A stretch of 64,000 bases of DNA, taken from positions 69,131 to 133,130 of the forward strand of contig JABSQZ010000018.1 in NCBI GenBank assembly GCA_013215505.1, written 5' to 3'. Source of the DNA: Oceanospirillaceae bacterium (GTDB lineage Bacteria; Pseudomonadota; Gammaproteobacteria; Pseudomonadales; Balneatricaceae). The number at the start of each line of letters is the position of its first letter. The stretch's first letter is position 1. This document shows positions 1 through 12,000 of this stretch, piece by piece. The notes under the pieces are model-generated. The model was not told where the DNA came from. It ran no database searches and saw only the letters and a program-made list of their open reading frames with translations. The translations under genes and the position numbers were made by a program.

Positions 1-3000
1 TTACCGTCAATTTGTAGATAGACAGAGCCGGGGGACGCATAAATATCCGGCAGATCTATGATTAATATATCCAGTGCCTGATTATACACTTGACCTGTGG
101 CGTGCCCGGTATCTGCCACACTCCAAAAATTACTGGGCGAAAAGACCTCTGTCCATAAATCTATATCCGTATAATCAGCTAATTCAAGGATCGCTTCCTG
201 ATTAATTTTGCTCTCATAGAATTTACCATTTGCCAGTTGGATAACCTGCCCATCACTTACTGTATGCGTATAATCAGATAAACCCAAAGCTTCGATTTTC
301 TGATCAATCTGTGCCAATTGTACTTGATAACGGGCTACCGCCTCTGCATTTGACCCGTGATCACGCAACCAGCTAAGCACCTGCGCTCGCTGTTCAAACA
401 ATACCGTACTTAAGTTGGTGAATGTCAGTGTCGGAGACTCTAATTCTTTAGGCTTAATCACATAAAATTCATCCGTCATCGCCTCGGCTAATTCATCAGT
501 GATCGCACTTTCATAAACGTTGTACCTCGCTACTTGATCCGTACTTAAGCTGGCACCCAGACTCTTCCAGCGTGATATATTAGAATAATTTTCGCCTTGC
601 AGTTCCACTTCAACACTGTCTTGCGGCAGATACTTATAATACTGAGTGCCGTGGTGAACCACCGTATCTTGAGTGATGCGAAAATTAATTTTATCCACCG
701 CCAGCGCCTGCATTACGTAGACAGCATCAGTGGGTAAATTAGGCACAACGACGTGCCCATCAGCATCTGGTACGCCAAACAGTTGTTCTTTTTCAAAGTC
801 TGTTAATAAGTCAATATTAATCACACCTTGAGCGTCAACCACGCCGGAACGGTCTAAGATATCTTGAATTTCGGCCGTGGGCCGAATCTGTAAGAAACTT
901 AGATTGTTCACCCCTGCAATCACGCTTGCACTAGCGTCTATGGTGAAATTATTGCTTGAATAGACACTGCCGCTACGATCGATATTTGAGCCGTAAGGCA
1001 CGAGTGATAAGGACAACATTAAACCGGATTCACTGGCGCGATCGCCGCCGCCTTTGCCTTCTCGAGCTTCAATAGTCACATCCGTCATCGATTTAATATC
1101 AGCATTCGCACCGATCGTCACCAAATTAATCTCGACAATATTGGCACTTGGCGCAGGTACACTAACGTTGAGACCTACCGATACCGACGTCAACTCAACA
1201 TTCGCGCTACTTTCAAGAAGATTTAAGACACCTTGACTACTCTTACCTGCGTAAATATACAGATCGCCGACTTTAATATCAGCATTGCTAATCGATACTG
1301 AATTATTGGCATAAGTAGTCACCAACGCAGTTCCGCCCGCAGCAGAACTCAAGCCAGATATTGCCAGAACATCAGCGCTGGCACGGTTTTCTGAATCGGT
1401 TTTTGCCGTTATGTAGACCGCACCGGTGATGTTTTCAATCTTCGCACCGTTGAGGTTCACCGCGGTATTTGAGGTCGCCGTTATCTGACTGGTCGCCGCA
1501 TTCGCCCCACCGATAAAACTGAAAGTTTCCAGAGTAATATTATCAATGGTATTTATATCTTGTTTAGCGTCAATTCTAATCGTGGCCTTGTCGTCATAAC
1601 TACCCAATCCCAGTAGCTCAACATTATCGCTCAAGTTAATCTTCGATGAATTATTCAGGTTGGTATCGCTTAATAAAACCGCCACACTGGCCAGGCTAGC
1701 AGAACCGGTACTCAAACTTTTAGCGTTATCATATTCGGATTTATCAAAGCTATTTAACGTGTTAATGGTAATATCATGAGCGCTAATGTTACTTGCCAAG
1801 ATACCTGGAATAGAGGTATTGGTACTCGCCCCAACGTTAACATCTGCCTTGGTATCAATATCTATACTCAGCCCCGCTCCCCCTCCCGCTGTAAGACCTA
1901 AGCTTAAAGCATCTGCGCTAGCGTCAATTTTTTGCGTTAACTTACTACTCAAATCGAACCCAGTGGCAGTGATGCTCACACCCTTACCGATATTGGCGAT
2001 CACAGCCTGCTTGCTGGTCACATCGCTCTGCGCCCCTGCTCCCGCGACAAAGCCACCCGCCCCCGCAACGGTTACTGGCAATAAGGTGTCGTCACCGAAT
2101 GCTTTAATCGAAATATTGACGGCACTTAGACTACTGTTATCACCTATCTGCACTAGCACTTCATCGACATTGGTGCTGCCTTGCTCAATCTGAGCAATCA
2201 TGGCGCCCGCAGCGACAGCGCCAACAGCACCACCACTGGCATCAGCGAACGCTATATTCTTAGCAGTAGCATATAAGGTCAAGCTATCGACGGCATTTAG
2301 CGTCGCTACATCAGTCGTCACTTTGACGGTGGTCGTTATAGCCACATCGGCACGGTTAGCACTCGCTGCACCTAACGCAGCGGCAAAACCAAAGGCTTGA
2401 GTTTTGCTTATATTATTATCAGCCGACGCCGTTAAGCTGATATCTTGCGCATCAATTTTGCTATCTTTAATCCGGCTTGAGATCTGGCTGCGCACATCAT
2501 TACGCACTAACGCAACCCCCAGCGCTCCGCCAATACTGGCACTTAAGGCAATATTGGTCACGTTAGCGCTAAGTTTAGTCGTTTCATTGGCATCAATCTT
2601 AACTTCACCACCACTAGTGGCCGCGCCACTGCCCATCACATCGGCAGTAATTAGGTTATTGACTTGGTTGTCAATGTCGACACCACCGCCACTGGCGCCG
2701 AATAACCCAGCGCTAAAAGTAACCGCCGTCGCATCCACATCCTTTATCTCGGCATTGCCGTGCGCTATGACATCTAGGCCATTTTCAGCCAACACTTGGT
2801 ATTGCGAGCTGCCTAAATTCCGGCTGCTGTTGAGATTTAAATAGGCATCCGCATGCATCGCTATATCATTGTCGATCAAGGTGACTGAAATGGATACCGC
2901 GCCACCAAGCCCAACCGCTACTGCCACGGCTGCTGCCACCGCATCCGCTTTCAGTATCTGCCCATCTGCATCCGCATTGATGCTGATTTTATTAGCCGCC

Positions 3001-6000
3001 AACATATCGGTACTATCGACATAAGCCTGAGTAGTGCCATATATTTTGTTGGTTAAGTTAATCCCGACACCAGCACCAGCAAGAGCAACCGTACCTCCTG
3101 CGACCGCGACACTTGCACCATAAACACTACTATCTATGCTTGAGATAGACGTTGCATTTACGTTTATATCATTGAGCGAGAGCAGTGATGAGTTGTTAAC
3201 ATATGCCTGTGTCACATGGCCATCGTGACTGTCATTACCGATGGTGTTTTCAGCCAGAGTAACACCAATAGCAGCGGCACCGGCACCGGCACCAACTCCC
3301 GCAGCACCCGCGGCGGCGCCCACCGTAGAGATTATTTTGGCGCTGCTCTTCGCCAGTACATCGATATTCTGTAGACCGTACTGGGCAGTATTGTAAACTT
3401 GTGAAAACGATCCAGGTGACTCAGTTTTCAAGGCTGCCAAGTCAATGTAGTGATCCAACGCTTCCCAATCTGGATATGTTCCACTATCAATTGCGCTGAT
3501 AGCATCCTCTAAACTAACGACGCTGCTACCTTGGTATAAATAGGTACCTGATGGAAAAATAACTTTGTCCTGTGGATTAACCACCGTATGTTCGACCCCG
3601 ACAGTATTACCACTATTATCATAGGCGAAACCATCGGAAGCATAGTCAGGTCGTAAGTCAATATTGGCACCATTATAGCGATAGACCCCACCCGCAAACT
3701 CAACCAATTGACCATTCGCTAATTGTTGAATCTCATCAGTCTCTTGATAGTCCGCTCTAGGCTTAGTGGTTAACCTTGCATTTTCGACATAGGCCTTGGT
3801 TATGTTATTGATATCATTTTCACCCAAGACACCTGCCCCAGCTACACCCACCCCGACACTACCACCGGCCATGGACACTGACGCTGCCTCAGCACTCATG
3901 TCAATCTTACTGCTTTGCTCTGCATTCACAGAGATGCCACCATTAACCGTTTCAACATCGATACTTTCTATGTGCGCGATCACTGTATTGGCAACTTTAT
4001 TAATACCTTCAGCCGCACCAATAGAGAGTGATAATCCGGTCGCGCCACCCGCAAAACCCACTGAGACCCCGACCAAAGTGGCCTTTATAGTTGAAGTATC
4101 TTTAGCCAGTACCGCCAACGACTCACTCAGTATCTGTACATTACTCGCACGCAATCCAATAACTTTGGCTTCAACTTGATTATATATCTCGTTCTTGGCA
4201 ACCGAAACGCCAACAGATATCGCTACACCAAGACCACTCGACAAGCCTAAAGCCAAGCTCGCTGAAGCAGCAGTGGCGGTAATTTTCGCCGTATTAATCG
4301 CACTGACCGATATTTTTGCTGCAACAACAATATCGTCGTTATCACTACTGTTATCGATATAAGCCAAGGTACTGGAATAAACTTGGTTAGTGGTACCTAC
4401 ACCTGAACCAGCCCCGGCGGCACCAAATCCAGTTGAAGCGGCAACGGCTGCGGAACCCGCCCCAACCTCTGCGGTGATGGTCATATCATTAGATGCAGCA
4501 ATGCTTAAATCAGCACTATAAATGCTAGAGTCTTTGATATACGCGATGACATTTAGCTTTTTTGTATCACTACCGATCTGATTATCAGTAATCGCCGCGC
4601 CAATGGAAATACCGGCAGCTCCTGTACTACCAACAGCCGCCGCGGCAGAAACCGCTACTACAGTAGAAGAAATATTCGATATATTCTCGGCATCGACAAT
4701 CACGTTACCAAGCTTAGCAGCGCTGGTGCCTAATTGAGCACCACTAACATAAGCTTGAGTTGATCCATATATTTCGTTGTTTGCATCGGCACCAGCACCA
4801 CTAATACCCAAGGCGCCTCCGGCGCCGCTTAATCCTACGGCGAGGCTTGCAGCATATGCTTCCGCTATAATAGTATTATCGGCTAAAGCGTTAAGCGTGA
4901 CAGTGCCACTGTTTATTTGTGCCACTCCTTCGATATAGGCCGCAGTATTACTATTGACCTCATTTTCCGCCAATGCAACACCGATAGCCAATGCGGCACC
5001 AACCGTACTGCCGTAACTGGCAGCGAGAGATGCACCTATTGCAACCACCGTGATCTTCGAGGTATCTGTTGCCTTAACATTTAGACTGGTTACGAGAATA
5101 TATTTACTATCATCGACAGTACTAACACTCGCCGTTGTATCGACAAAGATATGATTGATACTGCTGACCCCAGAACCAGCACCCGATAATGACGCGCCAC
5201 TACTACTGCCAGCAACCGCCATTGAGGCGGCGACGACGTCAGAGATGATGGTCATGTCATTGGTCGCTTTGACAGTCAGTGATCCGCTCGTATCTATACT
5301 ACTATCTTGCAGCAATGCCTCTATGCTAAAGACATCGTTTAACACGCCTATATCATTACCAGCGAGTGCTGCACCGATGCCAACTGCGCCAGAAGCTGCG
5401 CCACTACTAAGACCTACAGCCAGACTGGCAGCCACCACAGTAGCCTCAATCCTTGAACTATTATCGGCCTCGATAAGGACGGCAGCAGCACTGTAAATGG
5501 TAGAATCTATAATCCTAGCAGAGGTAGAGCCCATTATACTGTTATCGGCATTGGCACCTGCACCACTGAGAGCAAGTGAATTACTGCTACCACTATACGA
5601 AGCTGCCAGCGCTGCGGCAGCTGAGGTCGCATAAATAGTGGCGTTAGATTTTGCCTTAACCGTCACCGCAGCTGTACGTTGACTGGCAGACCCCAATAGC
5701 ACACCATCCACAGAGGCAAGCACATTATTCTCTACGCTGTTTTGCGCCAGAGACACAGCGATAGATAATGCCCCCGCGATCTTAGTGGAGGAGGAACTGC
5801 CAGCCACCGATGCGCCAAACACCACCGCACTGATCTTTGAAGTATCGTCGGCAAATATATAAAAGCTGTCTGCCAGCAGTGAGCGGCCAGTATCGGAGCT
5901 GACGGTAGCGCTTATCGCTACTTTAATAGTATTATTGGCAGAGGCCCCCACCCCGGTTAAAGCGCCAGCAGCACCAGAGGTGGATTTAGCTAAACCAACC

Positions 6001-9000
6001 GCCACTGCCACCACATTACTGATAATCGTCTGAGTACTCTTTGCAGTGACACTAACCCCACCACTGACCTCTATAGCCGTATTACTGATCCTCGCAGCCA
6101 CTACATTCGCTGCACCGCTATCATTATCTCCTAAATTATTTTCTGCTAAGCTGACCCCAATCGCCCCTGCGACTCCCGTTCCACTAGAGGAACTGGTTAG
6201 GGCGAGGGTGGCTGCAATAACGTTGGCACTGACAAAACCGGTCGCCTGTGCTTCGAGCGATACATAAGTGCCATTGGTGGCTGCATCAGGATCGGGAATA
6301 TTCGAATTGCTTAACAGTGCCTGAGTATCACCATAGATAGCGTTAGTTGCACTGGCACCGGCACCGCTTAAACTAATACTGGTACCCTGACCACCACTTT
6401 GTACGGAGGCTGATGCAGCGACCGCGACGACGTTAATGTGACTATTATCAGTCGATGTTATCGCTAAACCTGCATTGTTAGACTGTAAGGTAAGTATGGC
6501 ATTATCAACTTTGGCCTTGGTTCTAGCTATTACTTTATTGCTACTCACCGCTGCCGCCAGCGACAGCGACACTTTAGTACTGGATGTTGCTGCTGAATCC
6601 TTGACGATAGAGGCACCGACAGCAATAGAGAGGATATCAGTGTCAGAGTCTGCGCTTAGCTTGACTGAACCGTTTTCCAAAGATAAGTTCAAATTGGCAA
6701 TTAGCGCATCAGTATCAGTGCTGATATTGTTTTCAGCCACGGTCACACCGACCGCAAACGCGCCTGAATAGGCCAAGCCCACCGCAAACGCATATATTTC
6801 TGCTGCATCTTTGGCCGACACATCAACAGCGAAACCCTCTGCATTAGCGCCACTGACAATCATCGTGTCTATGTCATTCAAATAGGCATCTATATCATTG
6901 ATGACATCATTAATAGCCACGTTACCTGTCAGGGCGACACTCGAGCTGCTACCCGCACTAGTCGACTCGATAGTGGCTTTCGCCAGCGCGGCAGATGCCG
7001 TGATAATCGTACTATTATTGGTCGCGTTAATACTCAGTTCGCTCAACTCTAATGTGCTAATTTTCTGCACACCCGCGCTCAGCGTAATATTGACATCATT
7101 GATGAGCACCACACCGGCAATCGCCACGGCGACTTTATTCGATTCAGCGCTGGAGTAGGCGATAGGGAATGCATAGACACCGCTAGTTTCCTCGGCGCTG
7201 ACACTGAGCTTAGCCGCGCTAAAGCTGCTTAGGTTTGCCACACTGGCGTCCGTGGTAAAATCCGCATAGTTGTAGATAAAAGCCCCTGCGACACTCAGGC
7301 TATATTTACTATTGACCGTTTCAACCTCGTCTTGGCCCGATGGAGTATTTTTACCGTCGGCATCAGCCATACTACCTGCGACTGAGATCACAAAACCTTC
7401 GCTAACGGCCTTTACCACAACGTCGCCATCGACACTGACACTTCCCAATGGTGTAGCGCTCGAGTCGATGGAACCTATATGGGCCTTTGTCAGTTTCGTG
7501 ATATCGGTCACCGCCGCCGCCGCACCTACCGCCACTGTGGCACCACTGCCCTTACCACCCGCCAAAACGATAAAGTTGACTTTGTTATTGGCAGTCACAT
7601 TCAGCCCAGCAGAGGCTTCAATTGTGGAATTTGAGTCAATCTGCGCAATAACCGTACTATTAATCGTATTACTCAGATAGAGACCGGCGATACCCAAACT
7701 AGCGGAACCGCTGGCAGCAGCTTTACCCGCTGACACACCAAACACATCTGATGTAGCCTCCAGGGTTATCTGATTGGCCCTGACCTGAGTGTTTTCCTCT
7801 ATAAGCGCCTGGCTGTTAGTGGTGACTGTACTGATAAATACGCTCGCCCCAACACCGTTACCGCTGTAACTAGCGTTAGAATCATTATTCTTATCCTTAT
7901 TGAAAAAAGGTAAATGGTGGGCGTTCGCCAGTATAGGGTTCTTTGAATCAGTAGCATTTCCGACATAATCGACCGATTTGTTAATCGTCTTTGAGATAAT
8001 ATCCAAGTCGCGATTGACCACTGTCGTCGGCAAAATCGCGAGAATAGCAGTAGCCCGCTGATTGATTTTAGCCCCTGAGAGCACTTTAGACAGTGCCGTC
8101 TGCTGTGAGTCTAAATACATAAAGTTGAGTGCTATTGAAACTTTCGCACCCGCTGCTATCGAAGTCGCTTGATTATCAAATAAATATATATCTGATACCC
8201 CATCAAACAACAGTGCTTTCTGGCTGGAGATCGCATCCCCAAGGCGCTCCCAAACTTGCGGATCAGCGTAGTTTTGACTGTCCAATTGCAGCTGATCATT
8301 ATCAGCACCTTTATACTTGTAAACCCCACCCAGAAACGAGAACCCCAAAATTGGCCGTTTATCTTCACCTACTTGCTTCCAGATATAGTGGCGGTCATCA
8401 AATTGAATCACATCCCCTGTTTCTATATCGTAAGCAGCAGCGAGAGTGTCAACGTTGATAATCGTCGGTTCTACATAATTAATGGTGGTATCAGTATCAA
8501 TCAATCCAGTGACATTTTCTGCTGAGGATTCTATGCTTATTTTGCCTAACACATCAAGCTGGGTATCGCCCTGCACTTGCGCGAGCACATCATTGTTAAG
8601 ACTATTGATAATAACCGACGCCGCTCCACCGAAGGCAACTTGACTGACGCTTTCACCACTGGAAGAGGTTTGTGATGGTGAATTTGAGACAGAGGCTGCA
8701 GAGGCTAATAATCGCGCGTCGGCACTGGCACTTAACTGCAGTGCTCCACCGATTTGAATATCACTGGCGGCAGCATCATCGCCAATATAAGCGCGGACTG
8801 TATTGGTATCTGTTGCGTAGGCAAATGCAAGGCCTAAGGTTAATTTGGTCGAAGATTTACTGTCGCTGGGGGCCAAAAGTTTGCTAAGTCTTAACGTGTT
8901 CATCAACGATGTATCTGATAACCACGTTTGTTTGTTATATTTTGAGTCTTTTATTTTACTGAACGCTCGATCAGCCGATGCTATAACTACAGTACCTGAT

Positions 9001-12000
9001 TTTCCATTCACCTTACCTTGTAATTGTATCGCCTCAACCGTCACGTTTCCCTGTACTAATACCTTACCGAATAGACTCGCCGTGGTACTGCCTGTTTCAA
9101 GATGAACAGCCACCCCTATAGACACTGTACCTTCATCCGGACCGTCACTTTCTGCCAAGACATAAACAAAGTCAAAAGTCTGAGCCCGCAACGAAAAATC
9201 ACCGCTAACGATTATATTAGCGCTATCTGCAATGACAGCCAGGGTCGTCGTATCCAAGCTACCAATGGCAACACTGCCGGAGAACCCGCCAGCTTTAGAC
9301 GCAAACCAAGACAATGGGACGGCCTTAACCTCTAAATAATTAAACGTCTGGCTGAGAATATTGATATTATTGGCAATTATGCTGCCCTGAATATTCACCT
9401 CGGCATCGGAGGTCAAATCACCGATAGCAACCGCCCCTATCGTCGACGTAGGGTTAGCGGTTACTCTGGCCATAACCGTAGCTTGAATGGATATGTTTTC
9501 GCCTGTTATCAGCGCATCCTTTGCAATAGTCACGGTTGCCTTTACATTCTCACTGGCATAAGAAAACAGTAAGCTGAAATTTTCCAGAAAACGGACAGCT
9601 TTTTTCTCTAACTTTGCCAGCCTATCTTGCCAACGATCGCCAGTTTTTTCCACGGGCCTGCGGGCGTCTGATTCAGCAAAGGCAAAGAGAGTAATATTCC
9701 CCCCTATGATGATCGCGTTTTTTACCTCTATTGATGCACTATTGCTATCAGCATTATAAAAACCCAAGCCATTTAAATTGTCGTGGACATCTTTTGCCAA
9801 TAGCGAGATATGGCCGTGCTTGTTACCCGACGATCCTAGCGCCGACAAGGTAACACCATCTGCCACTATGATGTCTTTTGCCTTAAAGGTTAAATCATAA
9901 GCATCACCGCTGCTGCTTGAGGTGCTGACATCCTTATTGATGGTTAAAGTACCGGTGGTGGTTATTGTCACATTTCTACCATCAAGACTGAACTTCTCAT
10001 TGATAGCCAAGTCCCCTGAGCGGTCTATTTGGTAATCGTAGTTGGTTGCACCGTTGAATGTCATCCAATCAAAATCAGTACTGCTCAAGACAGCACCACC
10101 GCCATAGAAAATGACCTGATGGTGTTCTGCCGAGTCTTGTATTGTGGCTAATACCTTTTCACTGCGCCCGTCAATATTGACTTTTAACTGATTATTACCC
10201 AGACCTGATCTCAACTCAGCCGTGGTGGTTCCCGCATCTAAGACAACATCTAACACCGCTGTTACGCTACTAGCATCTAGCAACTTTGCATCGAATGTCG
10301 CATTTAAAATCACAGTACCTATCTGACTAAAGCTAGCGATAACGTCAGGATTTACTGTAGAATCATCTTTCCAAGTCAAATCGCCGTCACTTAACTCAAG
10401 GGTCGTGTAGACACTAGTAGTGCTGACGCTTAAAGTATCGACTCCTGCTCCACCGACGACCGTACTCGCACCTAGGCCTAAGCTAAAGCTGTCGCGGCCT
10501 TTTGAACCGGTTAATCGATCGTTACCGCCGTTACCTTTTTGGCTGGTCAATTGAATACCGGCCAGCAGACTTAAACTCATACCACTGAGCGCTGAATTTT
10601 CGATCCCCCCTGTTAAACCTAAGACGTCCAGCACGAGTAAACTACTACCGGCCACGGTCAAATGATTCAGACCAGTGATTTCAATCCTGGCATTTTGCTG
10701 ATCAAAACTGCCAGTCAAAGCCCCCGTATCACGATCATCTATGCTATTGAGGAGATCTAAAATATCTTGGATACTCTCAAGTTTAGAGAGGTTTACATCG
10801 ATAATGGTGCCGTCAGTATCGGCTAGGCTAATGGTTAGTGTATGCTCCGTCAGCTCACTCCAACCTTGGATATTCGCTAACTCGGTCGAGGCTGAGACCC
10901 CGTGAAAAGCACTGGCATCAAAAATATCAATCGCGCTAGACCCTAGCATTGCAACAGACTCTACACCTTGCAGTACAACCGTATAAGCATCAATGGTCAA
11001 CTGGTGGTTTTCTAAGGTGATTGTGTGATTATTATCATCTGCAGATAAATCGACAATCAATCGATCAATGCCACTGCCCGCATCGATTTCATCAGCACTG
11101 TTACCCTGTAGATAAATAGTATCGTTACCCGCCCCGGCATTCACCGTATTAAAGCCGCTACCCACTTTAATCGTGTCGCGACCCGCGTAAGTATTGATAA
11201 TAGTCTGGCCTTGATAGTCACTGACATCCACCCAATCGGCGGAGTAAGAGCCGTGCAATTCAATAATATCCTCTTGACTAAAACCTAGCAGCGAGTCGAT
11301 GTCCGTGGTGGCTTCTTGAGAGATAGTGGCTGTGACAAGACTGTCGGCCGTTAAAAGGGTTGCTATTTGCTGCGCGGCGTACAAACCGAAGAATTCCACC
11401 TGCCAACCCGTATCTGTCGACAACACATAGACATGCCCGTAGTCTAAATCTAGTGCCTGCTCAATCGCACTGGCCACTTGCGTGTCGGTAGATTCCCAAA
11501 CTATTTCATCAGTAACCACCGCAACCCCACTTAAAGGGGTAATACTGAGAGTAAAGCCATTTCCCGAGATTGACGAAGGCTTACTTAATAACCATTTTTC
11601 ATTATCGCCTTGGGCCAAATCAACGCTATAACCGCCACTGCCTGCATCACTACTGAGTATCGCGCGACCGGCAAACAACTCGCTAAAGGTATCTATCCCA
11701 GCACCGCCGGTGAGGGTATCAGCCCCAGCGTTACCGATTAAGCTATCGCCGAAATCAGAGGCAAACAAGCTATCAGCTAACTCGGTACCGACTAAGGTAA
11801 TATTGAACTCATCGGCACCTCGGGCATCGAGGGTTCTCCCACTTTTAACCCCAAATTCATCTTCACTGAGGGCACGTAAATAGAGACTTTGGATATTCAC
11901 TAAGCTATCGAGCGCGTCGCTACCCACAGTCAGCTCATTCCCGACCACTGTGAAATTGGCAGCGCGCAATTCAATCAGTTCATCACCTAACAGGGTAGTA

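Noticed and set aside
1054..9335. Many plus-strand open frames opposite giant gene A
   Set aside because: They lie in the antisense of a long Ala/Ser/Val-rich gene, have no ribosome binding sites or recognisable domains, and their composition (Leu, Ala, Thr, Pro, Ser) is what antisense of such codons yields.
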